From positions 604,501-668,500 of the forward strand of contig NC_079221.1 of NCBI RefSeq assembly GCF_029633865.1: 64,000 bases of DNA, in the 5' to 3' direction. Numbering within the stretch: the first letter of the stretch is position 1; every line of letters starts with the position of its first letter. This stretch comes from Lampris incognitus. Lineage: Eukaryota > Chordata > Actinopteri > Lampriformes > Lampridae. The position numbers and the translations under genes are program-made. Under the pieces are notes generated by a model, which worked only from the letters and a program-made list of their open reading frames with translations, did no database searches and was not told where the DNA came from. This document shows, in pieces, positions 10,222 to 21,189 of this stretch.

Positions 10222-11470
10222 GCCACCTCACTCTCCGCTCCCCCATCTGGCCGCCTCCCCCATCTGGCCGCCTCACTCTCCGCTCCCCCATCTGGCCGCC
10301 TCACTCTCCGCTCCCCCATCTGGCCGCCTCACTCTCCGCTCCCCCATCTGGCCGCCTCACTCTCCGCTCCCCCATCTGGCCGCCTCCCCCATCTGGCCAC
10401 CTCACTCTCCGCTCCCCCATCTGGCCGCCTCCCCCATCTGGCCGCCTCACTCTCCGCTCCCCCATTTGGCCGCCTCCCCCATCTGGCCGCCTCACTCTCC
10501 GCTCCCCCATCTGGCCGCCTCACTCTCCGCTCCCCCATTTGGCCGCCTCCCCCATCTGGCCGCCTCACTCTCCGCTCCCCCATCTGGCCGCCTCACTCTC
10601 CGCTCCCCCATCTGGCCGCCTCACTCTCCGCTCCCCCATCTGGCCGCCTCACTCTCCGCTCCCCCATCTGGCCGCCTCACTCTCCGCTCCCCCATCTGGC
10701 CGCCTCACTCTCCGCTCCCCCATCTGGCCGCCTCACTCTCCGCTCCCCCATCTGGCCGCCTCACTCTCCGCTCCCCCATCTGGCCGCCTCACTCTCCGCT
10801 CCCCCATCTGGCCGCCTCACTCTCCGCTCCCCCATCTGGCCGCCTCACTCTCCGCTCCCCCATCTGGCCGCCTCACTCTCCACTCCCCCATCTGGCTGCC
10901 TAACTCTCCGCTCCCCCATCTGGCTGCCTCACTCTCCGCTCCCCCATCTGGCCACCTCACTCTCCGCTCCCCCATCTGGCCGCCTCACTCTCCACTCCCC
11001 CATCTGGCTGCCTAACTCTCCGCTCCCCCATCTGGCTGCCTCCCCCATCTGGCCACCTCACTCTCCGCTCCCCCCATCTGGCCGCCTCACTCTCCGCTCC
11101 CCCATCTGGCCGCCTCACTCTCCGCTCCCCCATCTGGCTGCCTCCCCCATCTGGCCGCCTCACTCTCCACTCCCCCATCTGGCTGCCTAACTCTCCGCTC
11201 CCCCATCTGGCTGCCTCCCCCATCTGGCCACCTCACTCTCCGCTCCCCCCATCTGGCCGCCTCACTCTCCGCTCCCCCATCTGGCCGCCTCACTCTCCGC
11301 TCCCCCATCTGGCTGCCTCCCCCATCTGGCCGCCTCACTCTCCGCTCCCCCATCTGGCCGCCTCACTCTCCGCTTCCCCATCTGGTCGCCTCACTCTCCG
11401 CTCCCCCACCTGGCTGCCTCACTCTCCGCTCCCCCATCTGGTCGCCTCACTCTCCACTCCCCCATCTGGC
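10222..11470. repeat. 28-bp GC-rich minisatellite
   Basis: Units of ccgcctcactctccgctccc + ccatctgg (28 bp), mixed with a short form of 17 bp that lacks the actctccgctc part; about 45-50 units. The C-rich strand is plus, so a dip2a transcript would carry the G-rich form. Long open frames on both strands arise only because the unit has no stop codons. Confidence 0.95.
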
Positions 11471-11606
11471 TTTCCATCACTCATTTTAACTCCATGTTAG
11501 TCGCTACACAGCTCGGGGGGGGGGCTGTGTGGGCTGCACCTCCCATTATAAGCCCCACAGTTAGTGTCCTTTAGCCTGGCAGCCCCCCTTCCCTGTCACA
11601 GCGGCC

Positions 11607-11859
11607 TCACATGTTGTAAGCCACATAGATGGGGTCCAGCTGGTCGGCCAAGAATCCGTCCCTCAGGTGCATGCGCTGCTTCTCCCCACGGGAGTTGATG
11701 GGGATGACCCCGGGGTCGACCACAACCACCACCCCGACGATGAGATAATGCTCCTCCAGCACCACGTTAGTGACCAGGGCCACCAGGTCCAGGGCCTCCT
11801 GCTCCGAGCCCTCCAACTCCACCACCACCACCAGCAGGTTGGTCCAGGTGAACACCGCG
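11607..11859 (-). CDS. dip2a: dip2a terminal coding exon with stop codon
   Basis: 83 codons and TGA (11609-11607). It runs from AVFTWTNLLVVVVELEGSEQ through PINSRGEKQRMHLRDGF to the invariant C-terminus DPIYVAYNM. The PINSRGEKQR stretch lies where adenylate-forming enzymes have the A10 catalytic lysine. Upstream of the acceptor the intron is a (GA/CT)n tract. Confidence 0.96.
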
Positions 11860-11967
11860 CTAGAGAGAGGGAGAGAGAGAGATAGAGATAGAGAGAAGGA
11901 GAAAGGTGAAGATGAAGAACAAAATAGGTGCAAAGAAGACAGCAGAAAGGAGAGAGAGGAATGCAAG

Positions 11968-12052
<85 letters not shown>

Positions 12053-12366
12053 GAAAGGAGGAGAGAGGTTCATGAGGGAGGTCAGAAGTGATTTGTTGGG
12101 GGAGTTCAAAGTCCAAATGAAGGGGAATTACTCATTCTGTTCATTTTAGGTGGGGGGAGGAGCGAGTGGCGGCCTGAGGACGGAATTCTTACCATTCAGC
12201 GATGCTCTTGTGAGAGCGGATGACAGAGGTTTCAATGTCGATGGGGTGATACCGCATTCCTCTCAACTCCAAAGTCTCATCAAGAGAGCCCACCACATAC
12301 AGGGCATCATGACGCTCTGCCACCCACCCCCACACAGACACACACACAGACACACACACACACACA

Positions 12367-12410
<44 letters not shown>

Positions 12411-15400
12411 AATGAACACGAATTTGCTAAAAACGAAGAGTCAGAATAGTGATGGAGTCTAGTCCGTAACGATGCTTCCAGCAAAGGCCTGCTTAGAGGA
12501 CAGACATCAGCCCCTCCTCCCAATATGGCAACTGCCATGAACTGCTGCAACAGAGCAGTATATCTTCCTATTTCCCCCCTTTTTTTCTCCCCAATCGTAC
12601 CCGTCCAGTTACCCCACTCTTCCGAGGTGTCCCGGTCTCTTCTCCACCCCCTCTGCTGATCCGGGGAGGGCTGCAGACTACCACATGTCTCCTCCCATAC
12701 ATGTGGAGTCACCAGCCGCTTCTTTTCACCTGACAGTGAGGAGTTTCACCAGGGGGACGTAGCATGTGGGAGGACCAGCACACATACCCACATCTGGCTT
12801 CCCACCCGCAGACACGGCCAACTGTGTCTGTAGAGACACCCGACCAAGCCGGAGGTAACACGGGGATTCGAACCAGGATCCCCATGTTGGTAGTCAATGG
12901 AATAGACCACTATGCTACCTGCACACCCTATCTTCCTATTTGGACACGCACAAACCCAGACATACAGACATGTTGAGCATGCACAGAACAACAGCTTGGA
13001 GTCTCGTAAGATGAAAACGTGAGTGGCCGTTTGGAAAGAGGAACTTCACGACTCATCTTCTCTCCGATACTTGATGTTTGATAAACTATACCCTGCATGT
13101 AACCCATCCTAGCTGTGTAGCCAGGAGCAGTGGGCAGCCGCCTTGCAGCACCCAGGGACCGACACCAGTTCTTCTTGCCGTGCCTTGCTCAGGGGCACAG
13201 ACAGGAGTATTAACCCTAACATGCAGGTCTTTCTGATGGTGGGGGAAACTGGCGCACCCAGAGAAAACCCAACGCAGACAGGGGAGAACATGCAAACTCC
13301 ACACAGAGGATAACCTGGGATGACCCCGAAGGCTGGACAACATCGAGGTTCTAACACAAGACCTTCTTACTATGAGGTGACAGAGCTAAACACTGCGCCA
13401 CCGTGCCACCCTTGGTGGACAACGCAAAGACCAACTACAGGAAGTTGCTGTTGATTATAGTGTTTTTATTGGCCACCGTGCCACCGTGGGCAGCACAGTG
13501 GTGCAGTGGTTGGTGCTGTCACCTCACAGCAAGAAGGTCCTAGGTTGGGACCCCGGGGTTGTCCAGCCTTGGGGGGTCATCCCAGGTCCTTTCTGTGTGG
13601 AGTTTGCATGTCCTCCCTGTGTCTGCGTGGGTTTTCTCCGGGTACTCCGGTTTCCCCCACCATCAAAAAGACCTGCATGTTAGGGTTAGTACTCCTGTCT
13701 GTGCCCCTGAGCAAGGCATGGCAAGACGAACTGGAGTCGGTCCCCGGGCGCTGCACGACGGCTGCCCACTGCTCCTAGCTACACAGCTAGCATGGTGAAA
13801 TGCAGAGGAAGAATTTCCCCACGGCGATGAATGAAGTACTAATAATAAAAAAAAGTGTTCATCTCATCCTCAGCGACGGTCCTCACCTCCACTGGCATCT
13901 GTGAGCTCGGTACGTCGCAGGAAGCCCAGGTAGCCTGTCCTTGCCCACACGGTCTGGGTGTCACCAAAGCTGAGCTTGGTGCTGAAGTGGTCAGCATGGA
14001 GCGCCTCCTCCCCGTACACCGTGTAGTAGCCTGTAGCATTATGAGGACCGCTCACCCAGACCTGTTCCGCAGAAACCAAGACAAAACATGGCGGACAGAG
14101 TCGTAGCGTCAGCAGCTGATGGCTAGACAGGTGGCGTGGCAGCTGTCGTTCCTTTGTGGGGGGACAACAGCTGCTTTTGTTTTCAACAAACAAGCACATG
14201 GAGAAAGAAATCCACAATCAGTGGAAAGCTACAGCAGGCAGGGTTGAGAAAAGGCTGAGCTGGTGACGCACCTCCCCCAGATGGGAGTCTCCCAGGGGCC
14301 CTTTAGTCTCGGTGTTGGCGATAATGACCTTCACTCCTGGAAGGATCTGGTGAGGCAGACAGGGATATGCACCAGGTTACAGAACAGCTGATCTTACTTT
14401 GGTCGATTTGTTATACTTTAACACCCAATTCCCTCAGTCAAAAGTTGGAAACATAGCAAAAGGGGGCAAAACATTTCGTGGATAGAGTCACAATAATAAC
14501 TACCCTACCTTCCCAGACTCCATTAACGGTAAACTGTGTGGTGAGCCTCTCTCAACAAGACGAACCCTGAAGAGGAGGCATACAAAAAACATTACATGAA
14601 ATATTGATTATAAAAATACCGCAACCGCTACAATTCCTTTTACAAATACCACAACGTTCCACCCACAAGAATGATGGATAATCACAAATGATAACATTTA
14701 TCTGACAAGATGTCTGACTGAAACCAGCTCAGCATGCTGCTGCAGGCGGCACAGCTGTGCAGCAGCACATCAACACGCCGTCCTTGTTGCCCATCTGTCC
14801 TCCTGCCACACAATCCCAGTGTGTGACCACTCCTGTGTAATACCTACTATCACCACTGCAGCTCTCTCTCTCTCTCCCTCTCTCTCTCTCCCTCTCTCTC
14901 TCTCTCTCTCCCTCTCTCTCTCCCTCTCTCTCTCTCTCCCTCTCTCTCTTCCTCCTCTCTCTCTCTCTCTCCCTCTCTCTCTTCCTCCTCTCTCTCTCCC
15001 TCTCTCTCCCTCTCTCTCTCCCTCTCTCTCTCTCCCTCCTCTCTCTCTCTCTCTCCTCTCTCTCTCCCTCTCTCTCTCCCTCTCCTCNNNNNNNNNNNNN
15101 NNNNNNNNNNNNNNNNNNNNNNNNNNNNNNNNNNNNNNNNNNNNNNNNNNNNNNNNNNNNNNNNNNNNNNNNNNNNNNNNNNNNNNNNNNNNNNNNNNNN
15201 NNNNNNNNNNNNNNNNNNNNNNNNNNNNNNNNNNNNNNNNNNNNNNNNNNNNNNNNNNNNNNNNNNNNNNNNNNNNNNNNNNNNNNNAGGTGGTGCCCCC
15301 CGGGGGTCGACGGGGGACAACGTGTCGCCCCTCTGAAGAATGCCAGGAGGTGGTGCCCCCCGGGGGTCGACGGGGGCCCAACGTGTCGCCCCTCTGGAGA

Positions 15401-18400
15401 ATGCCAGGAGGTGGTGCCCCCCGGGGGGTCGACGGGGGCCCAACGTGTCGCCCTTTGGAGAATGCCAGGAGGTGGTGCCCCCCCGGGGGTCGACGGGGGC
15501 CCAACGTGTCGCCCCTCTGAAGAATGCCAGGAGGTGGTGCCCCCCGGGGGGTCGACGGGGGCCCAACGTGTCGCCCCTCTGAAGAATGCCAGGAGGTGGT
15601 GCCCCCCGGGGGGCGACGGGGGCCCAACGTGTCGCCCCTCTGAAGAATGCCAGGAGGTGGTGCCCCCCGGGGGGTCGACGGGGGCCCAACGTGTCGCCCC
15701 TCTGAAGAATGCCAGGAGGTGGTGCCCCCCGGGGGTCGACGGGGGCCCAACGTGTCGCCCCTCTGAAGAATGCCAGGAGGTGGTGCCCCCCGGGGGGTCG
15801 ACGGGGGCCCAACGTGTCGCCCCTTTGGAGAATGCCAGGAGGTGGTGCCCCCCGGGGGTCGACGGGGGGCCCAACGTGTCGCCCCTCTGGAGAATGCCAG
15901 GAGGTGGTGCCCCCCAGGGGGTCGACGGGGGACCAACGTGTCGCCCCTCTGGAGAATGCCAGGAGGTGGTGCCCCCGGGGGTCGACGGGGGACCAACGTG
16001 TCGCCCCTCTGGAGAATGCCAGGAGGTGGTTCCCCCCGGGGGTCGACGGGGGACCAACGTGTCGCCCCTCTGGAGAATGCCAGGAGGTGGTTCCCCCCGG
16101 GGGTCGACGGGGGACCAACGTGTCGCCCCTCTGGAGAATGCCAGGAGGTGGTGCCCCCGGGGGTCGACGGGGGCCCAACGTGTCGCCCCTCTGGAGAATG
16201 CCAGGAGGTGGTGCCCCCCGGGGGGTCGACGGGGGACCAACGTGTCGCCCCTCTGGAGAATGCCAGGAGGTGGTGACCCCCGGGGGGTCGACGGGGGCCC
16301 AACGTGTCGCCCCTCTGGAGAATGTCAGGAGGTGGTGCCCCCGGGGGTCGACGGGGGCCCAACGTGTCGCCCCTCTGGAGAATGCCAGGAGGTGGTTCCC
16401 CCCGGGGGTCGACGGGGGCCCAACGTGTCGCCCCTCTGGAGAATGCCAGGAGGTGGTGCCCCCCGGGGGTCGACGGGGGCCCAACGTGTCGCCCCTCTGG
16501 AGAATGCCAGGAGGTGGTGCCCCCGGGGGGTCGACGGGGGACCAACGTGTCGCCCCTCTGGAGAATGTCAGGAGGTGGTGCCCCCCGGGGGTCGACGGGG
16601 GACCAACGTGTCGCCCCTCTGGAGAATGCCAGGAGGTGGTGACCCCCGGGGGGTCGACGGGGGCCCAACGTGTCGCCCCTCTGGAGAATGTCAGGAGGTG
16701 GTGCCCCCGGGGGTCGACGGGGGCCCAACGTGTCGCCCCTCTGGAGAATGCCAGGAGGTGGTTCCCCCCGGGGGTCGACGGGGGCCCAACGTGTCGCCCC
16801 TCTGGAGAAAGCCAGGAGGTGGTGCCCCCGGGGGTCGACGGGGGACCAACGTGTCGCCCCTCTGGAGAATGTCAGGAGGTGGTGCCCCCGGGGGTCGACG
16901 GGGGACCAACGTGTCGCCCCTCTGGAGAATGTCAGGAGGTGGTGCCCCCCGGGGGGTCGACGGGGGCCCAACGTGTCGCCCCTTTGGAGAATGCCAGGAG
17001 GTGGTGACCCCCGGGGGTCGACGGGGGACCAACGTGTCGCCCCTCTGGAGAATGCCAGGAGGTGGTGCCCCCGGGGGTCGACGGGGGCCCGGGGCGCCGC
17101 CCCCAGTCGAGTGTCTTGACATGCTTGTGTAAGAAGTGGGGTTGTTGTGAAGCGTCTAGTGTGTTGGTGTAGTGTTGTGTGTTGTCACGTCTCACTCTCA
17201 ACCTTCACCGCTGTCTAGCAGAAATGCAAACAGGAGAGCCGAGCACATAAGTCTCTCCCTGCCAGTACACAGCCTCTTCAACAGCAAGCCCTATGTAGCG
17301 CCTCCTCGTGGTGACACCCAGTAACTGGGTACACCTTGGACCCTGGCTGAACTACAAGGGACTCGGAGGAGGTCTGGCCCCTAGACGTGCAGTACACAGG
17401 CCCACCGGTGTGTGGATATTCCCTGATGCCCACGAACCACCCCCAGCTATGGGTTAAATAGTGTCACCTAGTGGATACCTCGGGAGAGGACTAGGCTACA
17501 GGAGTAAACTCCTACACAACATCCATGTCCACAGTGCTGTTGTTTTGTGTTTTTCTTGCCCTTTTGTGTGTGTTTAAATGGGAGAGTACTGCTGGCGTCG
17601 TGTGTAGCTGCTGCTCCTCCCTCTCGTAGCCCCCCTTCCCATCCACCCTTGTATGTCTGCCCCCCTTCCCATCCACCCGTGTGTCTGTGTTGTATTGATC
17701 TGTTGACTTGTTTCACCACCTTTATTGTAAAGCCACTTTGAGTGTTAGAACAGTGCTATAAAAGATTGATTTATTATTATTAGTATTATTACTACCTGTC
17801 ATGTCGGAGGGCTCTCATATCCACGTAGACAGTGGTGGGGTCTGGTCCTGCTGTACCCTGGGGTTGGGGAGACAAGCAGAATCGGGACATGAGTCTATAC
17901 AGTGAGTCTTAAGCCCTTACATCCCCGAAGGTTGAATCAGTTCTTCTGAACACAAAGTTTAGTGGGAGAAACATTTCATCACTGCAATCACAGCATTGTA
18001 AGATGGTGACAGATGTAGTCTTAGACCCCTCTCGGTTCAGAATGGCCGTTCCCTCTGCACGTACATGTCCTGTTTGACTCCCTGTTCAAACCAACGTTCC
18101 TCCCTATCAAGGATGTGCATATCCTCACCCTTGAAAGAGTGGCTACTGGCCTGTGGATGGTGTAGACTGTGGAGTCCTGGCCTGTAGATGGTGTAGACTG
18201 TGGAGTCCTGGACTGTAGATGGTGTAGACTGTGGAGTCCTGGACTGTAGATGGTGTAGACTGTGGAGTCCTGGCCTGATGTCTTAGCTCTCATGTGTTGT
18301 CCCATCTGCTTCAGAGTACATCTGTCACCATCTTGCAATGCTTTGATTGCAGCTATCCCCCAATCCTCTGTGAGTAGTACACATGGCCATCGTAACTGTA

Positions 18401-21111
18401 GTTAATGGTCACGGCATTTGCATATGAAACTGGTCACTGGTTTGGGTCATTATGCCACTGTATTGTTTAGAAGGGTGGGGACACCTGCAGTCAGTGTATT
18501 GTTTATAAGGGTGGGGACACCTGCAGTCACTGTATTGTTTATAAGGGTGGGGACACCTGCAGTCACTGTATTGTTTATAAGGGTGGGGACACCTGCAGTC
18601 ACTGTATTGTTTATAAGGGTGGGGACACCTGCACCCACTGTATTGTTTATAAGGGTGGGGACACCTGCAGTCACTGTATTGTTTATAAGGGTGGGGACAC
18701 CTGCAGTCAGTGTATTGTTTATAAGGGTGGGACACTTGCAGTCACTGTATTGTTTATAAGGGTGGGGACACCTGCACCCACTGTATTGTTTATAAGGGTG
18801 GGACACCTGCAGTCACTGTATTGTTTATAAGGGTGGGGACACCTGCACCCACTGTATTGTTTATAAGGGTGGGGACACCTGCAGTCACTGTATTGTTTAT
18901 AAGGGTGGGGACACCTGCACCCACTGTATTGTTTATAAGGGTGGGACACCTGCACCCACTGTATTGTTTATAAGGGTGGGGACACCTGCAGTCACTGTAT
19001 TGTTTATAAGGGTGGGGACACCTGCACCCACTGTATTGTTTATAAGGGTGGGGACACCTGCACCCACTGTATTGTTTATAAGGGTGGGACACCTGCAGTC
19101 ACTGTATTGTTTATAAGGGTGGGGACACCTGCAGCCACTGTATTGTTTATAAGGGTGGGGACACCTGCAGTCACTGTATTGTTTATAAGGGTGGGACACC
19201 TGCAGCCACTGTATTGTTTATAAGGGTGGGACACCTGCAGCCACTGTATTGTTTATAAGGGTGGGGACACCTGCACCCACTGTGTTGTTTATAAGGGTGG
19301 GACACCTGCAGTCACTGTGTTGTTTATAAGGGTGGGGACACCTGCACCCACTGTATTGTTTATAAGGGTGGGGACACCTGCAGCCACTGTATTGTTTATA
19401 AGGGTGGGGACACCTGCAGCCACTGTATTGTTTATAAGGGTGGGGACACCTGCAGTCACTGTATTGTTTATAAGGGTGGGGACACCTGCAGTCACTGTAT
19501 TGTTTATAAGGGTGGGGACACCTGCAGCCACTGTATTGTTTATAAGGGTGGGGACACCTGCAGCCACTGTATTGTTTATAAGGGTGGGGACACCTGCAGT
19601 CACTGTATTGTTTATAAGGGTGGGACACCTGCAGTCAGGTGAGAGTGAAGAAGTCACTCAGATGATGAGGAAACGTTTCTCTCCCTGAACGTTGTGTTCA
19701 GAGGAACTGATTCAACTTCCTGGGACTTCCTGGATTGTTGAGCATGCATCAAGACTCGAACCCTTACAGATATTACAAGCTGGCTGGATGGAAGGGAATT
19801 GGAAGCTGCTTAATATGCTGCTTAATGCAGAGCCGTTGGGGGAAAAAAGCAGGGTGGCAGCCAGAAGCCAACCAGCCAGCCTTTGATATCCTGCAAGTCA
19901 ACTTCACCATGTAACCATGGAAACTGTAACTAATTTTTGTACATGTTGTATTATGCCTGATATCGCTCCCTTGTGTGTTCCCCTGACAGCAGGTTCTCCA
20001 GCCTTCACTAGAAAACGGGTGCCAATTACAGCAAAGTACCACTGTATATGAATCCTACACAAACTCATAAATCAAGTGAGTTAAAATGCTGATCCTCTGC
20101 AAAAAAAACAAAAGCATAGAGACCTTGATATAATTTCTAACTGCGTCGTTTATCGTCTGTGCTGTAGTCACTGCCATGCAGTACAACTGACTTATTGTTT
20201 CTCCAAGACTGATTCACGGCACTGGTTGTCCTATTGATTTCCTCGGCTTCAAGATTCAACAGCTTTTCTGCTGAAAGACTGGTTACAACAAATCCTACTG
20301 CCGGTGGAAAGCAGGAGCACAAGCTAGCGATGAGCGCCGGTTGAAGTGAAAGACTGCATGGGTCTTCTGGGAGGTGGCAGCCAAACACTGTTATATGAGC
20401 AGGGGGACATGTGCACCTGGTCAAGCAGAGGTTGCAGCATCGAAGCGTTGTTGGAAGGACCCCTCTAGACCTTTCCATCAGGCTAAATTTATCATTCTGT
20501 GCAGCTTGATTAAAAGTAAATCTTTTTCTGACAATGCCAATCAATTACTACTTTAAAATAGCCTCCTGCACAAACTAACACATTATACTAACACATTACC
20601 CTTACCTGACGGCACCAAGCTGTACCAAGTGTTTGGCGTTATTCTCATCACAGACACATGATGAGGTTTGAGAGCAGAGTAAAACCATAAATTAGCCCTG
20701 CACCAAAAATAGCTTCATGGCAACACAATGCATGCTGCCAGGTGTGCTGCGACAAAAAATGGCCCTTTTCGAATGGTGAAGGAGTGGCCCTTGCCTGTGC
20801 ACAATACTTTAAGTCGGGCTCAAACTAACGGATGCTAGCTACAGTTGGAGTTAACCAATGAAAAGGGAAAGCGAGAGACACCTGAAGAGACTGATGTTAA
20901 GCATCTCTGGGACATCATGCAGGAAGGACAAACTAACACATGGATGCATCAATAACACACATGGCAGCCGTAAGAGCGAGCAGCCCGCCTCACCCCACAG
21001 TACCTGCTCAGCCAGCTTCCCCAGCCTGTTGGGCTGACGAGAGGGCACGAGGGCAGGGTCACAGAGAGAAAGGAAGGTACATCATACACGGACACACATG
21101 CCCGAAACACA

Positions 21112-21189
<78 letters not shown>

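Larger units (their letters stand above)
17930..19717. mobile_element. MITE-like element carrying an internal minisatellite
   Basis: The left end gttgaatcagttcttctgaa (17931 on) is mirrored by the right end, reverse complement of ttcagaggaactgattcaac, ending near 19716. About 50 bp match imperfectly as inverted ends, including the gagaaac-tttc part. A second inverted pair lies inside (about 17985-18022 and 18316-18354, around atggtgacagatgt). No transposase is present. The superfamily is not assigned. Confidence 0.6.

Noticed and set aside
10196..11353. 235-codon and shorter Pro/Ser/His- or Gly/Arg-rich open frames in the 28-bp array
   Set aside because: They are products of a stop-free GC-rich repeat and appear on both strands with rotating frames.
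14729..17132. Open frames of 400-733 codons on both strands through the 61-bp array and the gap
   Set aside because: The unit lacks stop codons and its length (61) rotates the frame, so all frames stay open. Some cross the N gap. No start context, domain or splice logic; low-complexity translation only.
18409..19688. Cys-rich open frames (HPYKQYSDCRC-like) in the 36-bp array
   Set aside because: The Cys pattern resembles a small secreted protein, but it is only the translation of the 36-bp repeat. 35-bp units break every frame and there is no signal peptide.
20137..20544. 135-codon minus-strand frame in a dip2a intron
   Set aside because: It has several Cys and a mixed composition but no domain, and no acceptor/donor pair that would join dip2a in frame.
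21005..21030. Possible 22-bp dip2a micro-exon (GCTGGGGAAGCTGGCTGAGCAG on the minus strand)
   Set aside because: It has ag/gt flanks, but adding it between the exons at 24436 and 17857 would break a perfect phase-0 junction (CLQ to GTAGP).
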